Shown here in pieces: positions 47,706 to 56,536 of a stretch of 64,000 nt of DNA (the stretch's first letter is position 1; each line of letters opens with the position of its first letter). Below the pieces are notes generated by a model. That model did no database searches, was not told the DNA's origin, and saw only the letters and a program-made list of their open reading frames with translations. The position numbers and the translations under genes were made by a program. The DNA comes from Paracoccaceae bacterium (GTDB lineage: Bacteria; Pseudomonadota; Alphaproteobacteria; Rhodobacterales; Rhodobacteraceae): contig JANQRE010000008.1 of assembly GCA_028284705.1 (NCBI GenBank), positions 62,001 to 126,000 of the forward strand, read 5' to 3'.

Positions 47706-50149
47706 GCCTTCCTGACAAAGCGCGGGTCGTCATCATTGGCGGCGGTGTGATCGGGTGTTCGGTCGCCTATCACCTGGCCAAGATCGGCTGGAAAGACATC
47801 GTGCTGCTGGAGCGCCGGCAGCTCACTTGCGGCACCACCTGGCACGCCGCCGGCCTGATCGCGCAGCTGCGGGCGACCAAGAACATGACGAAGCTCGCGA
47901 AATATTCGCAGGAGCTATACGGCGAGTTAGAGACCGAGACGGGCGTTGCGACAGGTTTCAAACGCTGTGGTTCGATCACGGTCGCCCTGACAGAGGAACG
48001 GCTGGAAGAGATCAACCGTCAGGCGGCCATGGCGCGCAGCTTTGGTGTTGAGGCCGAGCCGATTGGTCCGAATGAGGTCAAGTCGCGTTACGAGCATCTG
48101 AACATCGACGGCGTGCATGGGGGCGTTTATCTGCCGCTCGACGGGCAGGGCGATCCGGCCAATATCGCGCAGGCCCTCGCAAAGGGCGCGAAGCAGAACG
48201 GCGCCTTGGTGAAAGAGGGCTACAAGGTCACCGCGATCCACAAGGAGGGGCGGCGTGTCACCGGTGTCACCTGGGAGGACAAAACCGGCGAAACAGGCTC
48301 TATTACAGCCGAACATGTGGTGAATTGTGCGGGCATGTGGGGACATCAGGTCGGCAAGATGGCCGGCGTGAATGTGCCGCTGCATGCTTGTGAGCATTTC
48401 TACATTGTTACTGAAAGCATCCCCGGATTGACCCAGATGCCTGTCCTTCGTGTTCCGGATGAATGCGCCTACTACAAGGAGGACGCGGGCAAGATGCTGC
48501 TCGGCGCGTTTGAGCCGATCTCAAAACCGTGGACGCTGGATATTCCCAAGGACTTCGAGTTCGATCAACTGCCCGAAGATTTCGACCATTTTGAACCGAT
48601 CCTCGAAGCCGCCGTGGAACGCCTGCCGATGCTTGCCGAGGCGGGCATTCATACCTTCTTCAACGGTCCCGAGAGCTTTACGCCGGATGACGCCTACCAC
48701 CTTGGTCTCGCCCCAGAGTTGGACAATTTCTGGATCGCCGCCGGCTTCAACTCCATCGGCATCCAATCCGCTGGCGGGGCCGGCTCGGCGCTGGCGCAAT
48801 GGATGGATGAGGGCGAGAAACCCTTCGATCTGGGCGATGTCGACATCTCCCGCATGCAGCCTTTTCAGGGCAACCGGACCTATCTCTTTGAACGCTCCAA
48901 GGAAACGCTCGGCCTGCTTTATGCCGACCATTTCCCCTACTTGCAGAAGAAAACGGCCCGCGGTATCCGCCGCACACCGTTCCACCAGCACCTGCTCGAC
49001 CGAGGTGCTGTCATGGGCGAACTCGCGGGCTGGGAACGGGCCAACTGGTTCGCGCGCGAAAATCAGGATGCCGAGTACCAGTATTCCTGGAAGCGCCAGA
49101 ACTTCTTCGACAATGTCCGCGAAGAACATATGGCCGTCCGCCAGAATGTCGGCATGTATGACATGTCCTCGTTTGGGAAAATCCGGGTCGCCGGGCGCGA
49201 TGCCGAAAGCTTCATGAACTATGTCGGCGGCGGCAATTACTCGGTGCCCAGTGGCAAGATCGTCTACACGCAATTCCTCAATTCCATGGCCGGGATCGAG
49301 GCGGATGTGACCGTCACGCGGATGGGTGAGTTCGAATATCTGGTCGTCACCCCGGCCGCCACGCGGCTTGCCGATCAGACCTGGATGGAACGCGTCGCCC
49401 GCGCGAAGGATTTCGACGTGGTTATCACCGATGTCACCGCGGGTGAAGGTGTACTGGCTGTTATGGGTCCGCGTTCTCGGGAGTTGTTGCAATCGGTCTC
49501 AAGTGGTAATTTCTCCAATGAAACCAACCCTTTCGGTACGGCCCAAGAGGTCGAGATCGGCATGGGGCTCGCCCGTGTGCATCGCGTGACTTACGTGGGT
49601 GAATTGGGGTGGGAGGTCTATATCTCAGCCGATCAATGCGGCCATGTGTTCGAGACGCTGGCCGAGGCTGGCCATGATCTGGGCATGCGGCTTTGTGGAA
49701 TGCACATGATGGACACGTGCCGGATCGAGAAGGGTTTCCGTCATTTTGGGCATGATATCACCTCTGAGGATCACGTGATGGAGGCAGGGCTCGGCTTTGC
49801 CGTGAAGAAAGACAAGCCGGACTACATGGGCCGCGATGCAATCCTCGCGAAACAGGATCAGGGCCTGCAAATGCGCCTGCTCCAGTTCAAGCTGAAAGAC
49901 TCTGAACCGCTGCTTTATCACGCCGAACCAGTCTTGCGGGATGGCGAGATCGTCAGCTATCTGACCTCTGGCGCCTACGGCCACCACGAAGGCGCCGCGA
50001 TGGGCATGGGCTATGTGCCTTGTGCGGGAGAGAAGCTCGCCGGTGTGTTGGCGTCAAAATATCAGATCGATGTCGCAGGCACATTGGTCGAGGCAGAGGT
50101 CTCCTCCAAACCCTTCTACGATCCAACATCGGAGCGGGTGAAAGTCTAA
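47702..50149 (+). CDS. FAD-dependent N-demethylase, DAO + GcvT fusion, copy B
   Basis: An 815-residue paralogue of copy A. It begins RVVIIGGGVIGCSVAYHLAK, with His48 in CGTTWHAAGLIAQL at the covalent-FAD position. The GcvT half shows HRVTYVGELGWEVYISADQC and TCRIEKGFRHFGHDITSEDH. Downstream of the WHAAG motif the two copies diverge considerably, which suggests different substrates, for example successive demethylations. Its stop and that of the convergent Kef-type gene share CTAA. Confidence 0.9.
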   Translation: MSLPDKARVVIIGGGVIGCSVAYHLAKIGWKDIVLLERRQLTCGTTWHAAGLIAQLRATKNMTKLAKYSQELYGELETETGVATGFKRCGSITVALTEERLEEINRQAAMARSFGVEAEPIGPNEVKSRYEHLNIDGVHGGVYLPLDGQGDPANIAQALAKGAKQNGALVKEGYKVTAIHKEGRRVTGVTWEDKTGETGSITAEHVVNCAGMWGHQVGKMAGVNVPLHACEHFYIVTESIPGLTQMPVLRVPDECAYYKEDAGKMLLGAFEPISKPWTLDIPKDFEFDQLPEDFDHFEPILEAAVERLPMLAEAGIHTFFNGPESFTPDDAYHLGLAPELDNFWIAAGFNSIGIQSAGGAGSALAQWMDEGEKPFDLGDVDISRMQPFQGNRTYLFERSKETLGLLYADHFPYLQKKTARGIRRTPFHQHLLDRGAVMGELAGWERANWFARENQDAEYQYSWKRQNFFDNVREEHMAVRQNVGMYDMSSFGKIRVAGRDAESFMNYVGGGNYSVPSGKIVYTQFLNSMAGIEADVTVTRMGEFEYLVVTPAATRLADQTWMERVARAKDFDVVITDVTAGEGVLAVMGPRSRELLQSVSSGNFSNETNPFGTAQEVEIGMGLARVHRVTYVGELGWEVYISADQCGHVFETLAEAGHDLGMRLCGMHMMDTCRIEKGFRHFGHDITSEDHVMEAGLGFAVKKDKPDYMGRDAILAKQDQGLQMRLLQFKLKDSEPLLYHAEPVLRDGEIVSYLTSGAYGHHEGAAMGMGYVPCAGEKLAGVLASKYQIDVAGTLVEAEVSSKPFYDPTSERVKV

Positions 50150-52080
50150 GCCCGCGCCTTCTTCCCCTCGGCCATGATCGCGCCCATGCGTTCAGCGAAT
50201 TCGGGTTCGAATTCGTCGATCATCTGATTGACGGCGGTCATGTAGGCTTCGTTCTCCAAGGCTGGGATCGCGGGATCCCAGTGTTCGGCTGCCGCCAACA
50301 TGCCCCGGCGGTCGATCTCGTTGAACACGTCGACAACACGCTCGGCCTGATCGCGGGAATACCCCAGGGCTTCAATCGCAGATCGGCCCATTCTCAGAGA
50401 GCTGTCATAGCTTTCGCGGATGATGTCACGACACCCGGCGGCCCAGAGATCATAGACATGGTTTCGATCATGCGCCCGCGCCACGATGTGCACATCCGGA
50501 TAGTTCTTCCTGATGTAATGCACCAGTTCAGTGATCTGCTCTTTGTCATCAATGGCGATGACGAAGAGTTTCGCTTCCGCAATTCCGGCCGCCGCCAACA
50601 GGTCAGGCCGCGTCGCGTCGCCATAGTAGGCCTGCACTTTAAAAGCCTTCAGCATTTCCAGCTGTTTGGAGCTGTAATCGATGACCGTCGGGGACATGCC
50701 GCCGCCGCGCAGCATCCGGCTGACGATACCACCCACACGCCCATGGCCCGCGATAATGATGTCGCTATGCTCTTCGATCTCGTCCATCTCGCGCTCTTCG
50801 GCTTCCGAGAAACGGGGAGCGATGACCTTGTCGTAGAGGATGAAGAGGGCTGGTGTCAGCAACATCGACAGCGCCACCATCAACAGCAGCCTGTCCGCGA
50901 GACCCGCCGGGATAACCGAATTGGCGACGGTGAAGGACAGAAGTACAAAGCCGAACTCGCCCGCTTGAGCCAGGCCGAGGCTGAACAACCAGCGATCCGC
51001 GCCTTCGATCTTGAAGATGATCGCCAGAGCATAAAGCACCGCGACTTTGATAGCCATTAACCCTAGCGTGAGGGCAACGATGCTGCCGAAATTGTCAAAA
51101 AGAAGCGTGAAGTTGATGCCCGCGCCGACGGTCATGAAGAACAAGCCCAGCAGCAGCCCTCGGAACGGGTCGATATCGCTTTCCAACTCGTGGCGGTATT
51201 CACTATTCGCCAGCACAACACCTGCGAGGAAGGTGCCAAGCGCAGGTGACAGGCCAACCAGCGTCATCAAGAGCGCAATGCCGATCACCATCATTAGCGC
51301 GGTGGCGACGAACAATTCCCGCAACTGCGCACCCGCGATGAAGCGGAAGATCGGGCCGGTCAGGTACGAGCCCGCAAGGATCACCGCCCCGATCGCGCCC
51401 AACGTCACAAGCGCGGCACCCCAGCCAGGCAAGCCATCGACAAGGCTCATAGACGCTCCGTGGCCATCACCGTGATCGTCGCCATGGGCGTCTCCATGAT
51501 CCCCGCCATGTGTGTCGCCATGACCCGCCCCATGGTCAGCACCCTGCGCGGCAACGTCCATCAACTCTGGCATGGCCAGCAAGGGGATCAGCGCCAGCAT
51601 CGGGATGACGGCAATGTCCTGAAACAGCAGCACAGAAAAGCTCGACTGTCCGCCATCGCTCTTCATCAGGCCCTTCTCGTTCAGCGTTTGCAGTACAATC
51701 GCAGTGGATGACAAAGCCATCACCAGCCCAATTGCCAGCGCGATGGTCCAGCTCTGCCCAAGCGCCATGGCTGCAACCATAACTACAGCCGCCGTGATCC
51801 CGACTTGTCCACCGCCGAGCCCCAAGAGCCGGGCGCGCATCGACCAGAGCATCTTTGGTTCCAATTCAAGGCCAACGAGAAACAGCATCATGACCACGCC
51901 GAACTCGGCAAAATGTTGGATCGAGATGACGTCCACATTCAGAAGCGCGAGCAGCGGGCTGATCACGATCCCGGCGATCAGGTAACCCAGCACCGAACCC
52001 AATCCCAAACGCGAAGCAATCGGCACCGACAACACGCCCGCAATCAGAAAAATAAAGGCCAAGAGAAGGAAATCGGTCAT
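50146..52080 (-). CDS. Kef-type (CPA2) cation/proton antiporter with TrkA-N domain and His-rich loop
   Basis: A 644-residue membrane protein. About twelve helices (1-430) carry CPA2 features: HFAEFGVVMMLFLVGLELEP, ALSSTAIVLQTLNEKGLM and LGLAQAGEFGFVLLSF. A cytoplasmic Rossmann domain follows (DIIIAGHGRVGGIVSRMLRG). Between helices, residues 180-209 contain seven histidines spaced exactly every four residues in an HGxx repeat, unusual for the family and potentially metal-binding. No KefG/KefF partner is adjacent. The stop overlaps copy B by CTAA. Confidence 0.9.
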   Translation of the reverse strand: MTDFLLLAFIFLIAGVLSVPIASRLGLGSVLGYLIAGIVISPLLALLNVDVISIQHFAEFGVVMMLFLVGLELEPKMLWSMRARLLGLGGGQVGITAAVVMVAAMALGQSWTIALAIGLVMALSSTAIVLQTLNEKGLMKSDGGQSSFSVLLFQDIAVIPMLALIPLLAMPELMDVAAQGADHGAGHGDTHGGDHGDAHGDDHGDGHGASMSLVDGLPGWGAALVTLGAIGAVILAGSYLTGPIFRFIAGAQLRELFVATALMMVIGIALLMTLVGLSPALGTFLAGVVLANSEYRHELESDIDPFRGLLLGLFFMTVGAGINFTLLFDNFGSIVALTLGLMAIKVAVLYALAIIFKIEGADRWLFSLGLAQAGEFGFVLLSFTVANSVIPAGLADRLLLMVALSMLLTPALFILYDKVIAPRFSEAEEREMDEIEEHSDIIIAGHGRVGGIVSRMLRGGGMSPTVIDYSSKQLEMLKAFKVQAYYGDATRPDLLAAAGIAEAKLFVIAIDDKEQITELVHYIRKNYPDVHIVARAHDRNHVYDLWAAGCRDIIRESYDSSLRMGRSAIEALGYSRDQAERVVDVFNEIDRRGMLAAAEHWDPAIPALENEAYMTAVNQMIDEFEPEFAERMGAIMAEGKKARA

Positions 52081-52190
52081 CGCACATGCCCCCGCTGCGG
52101 TCGTTTCCGCTCACCTTTGCACAGCGGAGCCGAATGTAAAGCGGCCTCTGCAGCGTTGCATCTGCTCACGATTTGATATCCACCCAAACC

Positions 52191-52832
52191 ATGGACGATT
52201 ACAACCCGCCCAAAGACCCGCTCGAAATCCTTCATGAGGATGCCGAGCTATTGGTGGTCAACAAACCCGCGGGTTTGCTCTCGGTGCTCGGAAAGGGGGA
52301 CCATCTGGCCGACTGCCTGATGGAACGGGTGCAGGTCGCTTTTCCAACCGCACTTCTAGTTCATCGTCTCGACCGAGACACCTCGGGCGTCATGGTCTTC
52401 GCGCAGACCAAGGCCGCACAGCGTCACCTCGGTCTGCAATTCGAAAAGCGGCAGACCAAGAAGACCTACATTGCCCGCGTGCACGGTGAGGTGCCTGAGA
52501 AGTCCGGCACGGTGGACCTTCCCCTGATTGTCGATTGGCCGAACCGCCCCCTGCAGCATGTGGATTTCAAAAATGGTAAGGAGGCGATCACCGACTGGAC
52601 ACGCGTCAAGGTCGGCGAGGGCGAAAGCCGCATGCGCCTAGTGCCAAAAACCGGGCGTTCACACCAATTGCGCGTGCATATGAAAGAACTCGGCCATCCG
52701 ATCCTCGGCGATCCGTTCTACTCAGAGAATGCCACCGACTACCCCCGCATGATGCTCCATGCCGAAGAATTGCGTCTGCGTCATCCCAATGGAGGCAAGG
52801 GGATGACGTTTCGCGCCAAAGCTCCGTTCTAA
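52191..52832 (+). CDS. rluA: Pseudouridine synthase RluA
   Basis: A 213-residue enzyme close to E. coli RluA, which makes pseudouridine at 23S rRNA U746 and tRNA U32. It begins MDDYNPPKDPLEILHEDAEL and has the catalytic Asp in LVHRLDRDTSGVMVFAQTKA. PLIVDWPNRPLQ and KTGRSHQLRVHMKELGHPIL are nearly the same as the E. coli protein. The ATG at 52191 fits better than a TTG at 52173. It ends with a CTAA overlap with the convergent VOC gene. Confidence 0.93.
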   Translation: MDDYNPPKDPLEILHEDAELLVVNKPAGLLSVLGKGDHLADCLMERVQVAFPTALLVHRLDRDTSGVMVFAQTKAAQRHLGLQFEKRQTKKTYIARVHGEVPEKSGTVDLPLIVDWPNRPLQHVDFKNGKEAITDWTRVKVGEGESRMRLVPKTGRSHQLRVHMKELGHPILGDPFYSENATDYPRMMLHAEELRLRHPNGGKGMTFRAKAPF

Positions 52833-53413
52833 TACGGGTTCTTCGCGCCCCGATCCTCCGACAGCGACGGGCGGTGAAGCGCGAGATGTTCGATGGCATC
52901 GGCCAGATGCACTTCACCAATGGCATAATCTCCGGCCTCAACTCGCCGCCGATGCGCCTCGATCATCACGTCAGCATGGGTGCAGCCCACGGGTGGTTCG
53001 AACTTGTAGCAGGCGCATTCGATCAGAAACCCAAGCGGGTCCTTGAAATAGATCGAATCCATAAACCCACGATCCTTATGGCCCGAATGCGGGATACCCC
53101 GCGCGTCCAGACGCTCCGCGATCTGCCGAAACGTCGCGAGGCTCACATTGATCGCCAGATGATGCACGCAACCCGCATCGGTGGGCGTGCGATCATGAAC
53201 AGGTTTACGGCTTTCATTTGTGAAGATCGTAATTAACCTGCCATCACCCGGGTCAAAATAGAGATGCCCTTCGTTCGGATCATCCAGATTGGGTTGGTCG
53301 AAGATGAAGGGCATGCCCAGCACACCTTCCCAGAAATCGATCGACGTCTGCCGGTCAGCTCCCATCAGGGTGATGTGATGCACGCCCTGCGCCTGAATTT
53401 TGCGATGTGTCAT
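52829..53413 (-). CDS. VOC-family (glyoxalase/dioxygenase-like) protein
   Basis: A 194-residue protein of the vicinal-oxygen-chelate fold. Metal-site residues fit: H in GVHHITLMGADRQTSIDFWE, E in NEGHLYFD, H in GCVHHLAINVSLATF, and E in KDPLGFLIECACY. It could be a ring-cleaving dioxygenase or glyoxalase relative; the substrate is unknown. The start at 53413 overlaps the DM13 gene's stop (ATGA) and has GAGGT upstream. Confidence 0.85.
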   Translation of the reverse strand: MTHRKIQAQGVHHITLMGADRQTSIDFWEGVLGMPFIFDQPNLDDPNEGHLYFDPGDGRLITIFTNESRKPVHDRTPTDAGCVHHLAINVSLATFRQIAERLDARGIPHSGHKDRGFMDSIYFKDPLGFLIECACYKFEPPVGCTHADVMIEAHRRRVEAGDYAIGEVHLADAIEHLALHRPSLSEDRGAKNPY

Positions 53414-53874
53414 TGATACCTCGCCGCTGTGATGAATTCTCCAAAGCTTTCGCACCAGATCAGGACTGTCGTGTAAGCCGAAAGATCGGTGCCGTCGGGC
53501 ACGCTGAGGATAAACCCTTCGAAGGTCTTTACATCGCCCAACTGAAGGGCTGCGGATTTGTCGAACTCGTCCTCATGTTCCACGAATTCCTTGGTCAGGT
53601 AGAGCTTGTAATCCGGCCCCGGTGACAGCGCGCCCTCATGCACGATCTCGCTGGCGGTCAGAGAAATCGTGCCTTCACCCCAATGCAGAAAATCACTGCC
53701 GCGCAAATCCCGCGTGAATTCGCCGGTGAAGAGCGCGCCTTGCGCCTTCTCCTCCAGCATCGCGGCATCCGGGGCGGGCGGCGCGGTCAGGATCGGCAGC
53801 AGGTAGATGCCGAGCGCAAAGCCGATGGCAAGCGCCACGCCATGGGTGCCAAGAGCAATGATGAGACGGCGCAT
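53410..53874 (-). CDS. Membrane-anchored DM13-domain protein
   Basis: A 154-residue protein with an N-terminal signal anchor (GVALAIGFALGIYLLPILTA). The DM13 domain follows, about 45-150: GEFTRDLRGSDFLHWGEGTI, HEGALSPGPDYKLYLTKEF and VLIWCESFGEFITAARYQ. DM13 resembles a cytochrome-like redox domain and contains a conserved cysteine near the end, here Cys in IWCESF. It is coupled to the downstream VOC gene. Confidence 0.83.
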   Translation of the reverse strand: MRRLIIALGTHGVALAIGFALGIYLLPILTAPPAPDAAMLEEKAQGALFTGEFTRDLRGSDFLHWGEGTISLTASEIVHEGALSPGPDYKLYLTKEFVEHEDEFDKSAALQLGDVKTFEGFILSVPDGTDLSAYTTVLIWCESFGEFITAARYQ

Positions 53875-53936
53875 GGGGCGACCTCCGAGCAGCTTCTTTG
53901 TCGGAAGTCTGCCCGAGGTGTCGCATCAGGTCCAGC

Positions 53937-55364
53937 TTAGCTGTTCCAACCAGAGACTGCTTTGACCTCGCAGAATTCCTCCAACCCGAAGACACCGCCT
54001 TCGCGGCCATTGCCGGATTGTTTGTAACCACCAAAGGGCGAGCCTTGCGCAAAGCCAGCGCCGTTGGTCTCGACCATGCCTGAGCGCAGACGGCGGGCGA
54101 CACGGCGGCGCTTCTCCTGATCTTCGGTTTGGATGTAGTTGGTCAGCCCGTAAGGCGTGTCATTCGCCAGCGCAATGGCATGCGCCTCATCTTCAAACGG
54201 CATGATCGACAGGACCGGGCCGAAAATCTCCTGCTTGTAAATCTCCATTTCCGGCGTCACGTCGGCAAAGACCGTGGGGCGGCAGTAGTAGCCGCGGTTA
54301 AGGTTCTCGGGACGCCCCGAACCACCGGCGACCAGCCGCGCACCCTCCTTGATGCCCTGCTCGATCAGCCCTTGCACCTTGTCGAACTGCATCTGGCTGA
54401 CCAGCGGCCCGATATGCCGACCTTCTTCCGAGGCCGGGCCAACGGTTGTCTTGTTGGCCATCTCGGTAGCTTGCTCGACCGCTTCCTCGTAGCGGGACTT
54501 TTCGACCAGCATCCGGGTCGGTGCATTGCAGCTTTGCCCGGTATTGCGGAAACAGCGGATGACGCCATTTTTCACGGCCTTCTCCTCGGCATCGGCAAAA
54601 ATGATGTTCGCGCCTTTACCGCCGAGTTCCAGCGAGACTCGTTTCAACGTATCCGCCGCGGCGACCGAGATCAGCTTGCCCGCGCGGGAAGAGCCGGTGA
54701 AGGAGACCATATCCACCTCGGGATGCGCCGATAATTGCGACCCAACGCCCGGGCCATCGCCATTCACCATATTGAAGACGCCCGCCGGAAAGCCCGCCTC
54801 ATGCACGAACTCCGCAAAGAGGATGCCGGACAGAGGCGCGATTTCGGAGGGTTTCAGCACCATCGCGCAACCCACCGCCATCGCGGGCACCGCCTTCAGC
54901 ACGATCTGGTTCATCGGCCAATTCCAGGGCGTGATCAGCGCGCAGACACCGATGGGCTCGTAGAGCGTGGCTTCGGTGTCGGTGAACATGCGGGTGAATT
55001 CGAAGCTCTCAAGCGCTTTCAGGAACCCGCCCATATGCCAGGACCCGGCCCCGACCTGCTGCACCCGCGCGAGATCTTGCGGCGCACCCATCTCTAGTGA
55101 GATTGCCTGGGCCATTTCCTCGGCGCGGTCACTGTAGACTTCCGAGAGGCGCTTCAGAAGGGCGATGCGTTCGTCTTTCGACGTTTGCGACCAAGCATCA
55201 AACGCGGCGCGCGCGGCGCTGACCGCTGCATTCGTGTCGGCTTCCGATCCGAGCGAGATCGTTGCGCAAACCTCCTCGTTCGAAGGATTGATGACATCAA
55301 AATCACTCGGTGCCGATGGGGCGACCCAGGCACCGTTGATGTAGAAGTTCTTCGCGTTGTCCAT
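53937..55364 (-). CDS. NAD(P)-dependent aldehyde dehydrogenase
   Basis: A 475-residue ALDH-superfamily enzyme. The catalytic Cys lies in CFRNTGQSCNAPTRMLVEKS, the general-base Glu in VSLELGGKGANIIFADAEEK, and the NAD site in VNGDGPGVGSQLSAHPEVDM with FTGSSRAGKLI. It converts an aldehyde to an acid; its substrate is not evident. GGGAGGC precedes the ATG at 55364; the long open frame further upstream overlaps the TetR gene and is a shadow. It lies 62 bases after the TetR gene on the same strand. Confidence 0.92.
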   Translation of the reverse strand: MDNAKNFYINGAWVAPSAPSDFDVINPSNEEVCATISLGSEADTNAAVSAARAAFDAWSQTSKDERIALLKRLSEVYSDRAEEMAQAISLEMGAPQDLARVQQVGAGSWHMGGFLKALESFEFTRMFTDTEATLYEPIGVCALITPWNWPMNQIVLKAVPAMAVGCAMVLKPSEIAPLSGILFAEFVHEAGFPAGVFNMVNGDGPGVGSQLSAHPEVDMVSFTGSSRAGKLISVAAADTLKRVSLELGGKGANIIFADAEEKAVKNGVIRCFRNTGQSCNAPTRMLVEKSRYEEAVEQATEMANKTTVGPASEEGRHIGPLVSQMQFDKVQGLIEQGIKEGARLVAGGSGRPENLNRGYYCRPTVFADVTPEMEIYKQEIFGPVLSIMPFEDEAHAIALANDTPYGLTNYIQTEDQEKRRRVARRLRSGMVETNGAGFAQGSPFGGYKQSGNGREGGVFGLEEFCEVKAVSGWNS

Positions 55365-55426
55365 GGCAGCCTCCCAAGCCTGATCCTGACGCAGATTGTC
55401 AGATCGTGGCCGAGGCGCAAGGGCGA

Positions 55427-56032
55427 TCAATCCCCGGGCGCGACAAGTTTGAGAAAAGCGGCGAGACCTGCCGCGGCACGCTGTTTCACGACATCCTGGT
55501 CCGGCTCCGAGGTGACGCCGATGGCGCGGCGAATTTGTGCGTCCCCGATGACGAGCGCGATGTACCACTCCGCAGCTTGATGGGGATTTGGGGCGTTGAT
55601 CTGCCCCGACGCCATGCCGCGCGAGATCAGGTCGCCGATCAAGGGTGCGATGGCGTCCCGCCCGCCCTTGGCAATTGCTCGTCCGAGTTCGTTGCTGCCG
55701 TCGGCAGCTGCGGCGCGGTTCAGCGCAACTGCCCGGTCGGATGTCAGGGTTTCCAGAAGAATCGGTGCGAGCAGTCGCAGGCCGTCCACCGGGTCGGTAT
55801 CCTGATCCAACGCGTTCTCGAGTGTCTCTTTCAAAATCTCCGCGTTCTTTACGACGAGCGCGGCGAACAGGCCCTGCTTGTCGCCATACCAGCGATAAAG
55901 TGTTTCGTTGGAGGCCTTTGCGGCCTTGGCCACCGCCAACATGGAGGCACCGCGATATCCCTTCTCCTGCAGCACGCGATAGGCGGCGGCTTCGATCTGA
56001 GCGCGGCGAGACTGTCGGTTTTCTTCTTTCAT
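55427..56032 (-). CDS. TetR-family transcriptional regulator
   Basis: A 201-residue protein. The HTH (about 8-55) reads AQIEAAAYRVLQEKGYRGAS and AKAAKASNETLYRWYGDKQG, then LFAALVVKN. The C-terminal ligand domain resembles AefR-like regulators (WYIALVIGDAQIRRAIG). It is just upstream of the aldehyde dehydrogenase in the same direction, so that enzyme and itself are the likely targets. A small four-helix protein gene is divergent from it. Confidence 0.9.
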   Translation of the reverse strand: MKEENRQSRRAQIEAAAYRVLQEKGYRGASMLAVAKAAKASNETLYRWYGDKQGLFAALVVKNAEILKETLENALDQDTDPVDGLRLLAPILLETLTSDRAVALNRAAAADGSNELGRAIAKGGRDAIAPLIGDLISRGMASGQINAPNPHQAAEWYIALVIGDAQIRRAIGVTSEPDQDVVKQRAAAGLAAFLKLVAPGD

Positions 56033-56104
56033 TGACAGAAAGCGTATTTGAGTTTACGGAAAAAGAAAAGGCGTAATAACATGTACGGAAAATTGGAGAT
56101 GAAG

Positions 56105-56479
56105 ATGACACACCGACCCACAACAGCCGCACTAGCCACTCTCATCATTCTGCAAGCGATCATGCTGATGGCCCTCTTCGCCGATGTAGCGCCACACCCG
56201 CCCGCTGCCGTTGCACCGTTCGGGATCGGACCGTTCATCGGGGTGGCGATATCAGCTGCGGCAGCCGCATTGATTCTCGACCCGTCAACGCGCTCCGGCG
56301 CTGCATCGGCGGTGATCGCCGGCGTGCTTGCCCTGGTCTCCTTCGGCCCGCAAAAATATGTCGACGCGCAATTCCCGCTCATCTGGCCCGCTGTCATCAC
56401 AGCACAAATCGCGATCATCACGATTTTCGCACAAGCTGTTCAGCAGTTCCGTCCGGGCCCTGAAACTCGCCTCTGTTAA
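56105..56479 (+). CDS. Small integral membrane protein of unknown function
   Basis: A 124-residue protein with four predicted membrane helices: TTAALATLIILQAIMLMALF, FIGVAISAAAAALIL, ASAVIAGVLALVSF and WPAVITAQIAIITIFAQAV. I do not recognise the family. The ATG at 56105 has GGAG six bases upstream; an ATG at 56081 with AAGGCG is also possible and would add eight residues. It is divergent from the TetR gene and may be its target. It is 57 bases before the peroxiredoxin gene. Confidence 0.65.
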   Translation: MTHRPTTAALATLIILQAIMLMALFADVAPHPPAAVAPFGIGPFIGVAISAAAAALILDPSTRSGAASAVIAGVLALVSFGPQKYVDAQFPLIWPAVITAQIAIITIFAQAVQQFRPGPETRLC

Positions 56480-56536
56480 CCTTGTCTGCGCAGGCCTATA
56501 TTTCCTGCGACTCTTTTTGCCTGAAAGGATTGATCC

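Noticed and set aside
55427-56132. Extension of the aldehyde dehydrogenase frame upstream to 56132
   Set aside because: It overlaps the well-supported TetR gene; the GGGAGGC site and family start are at 55364.
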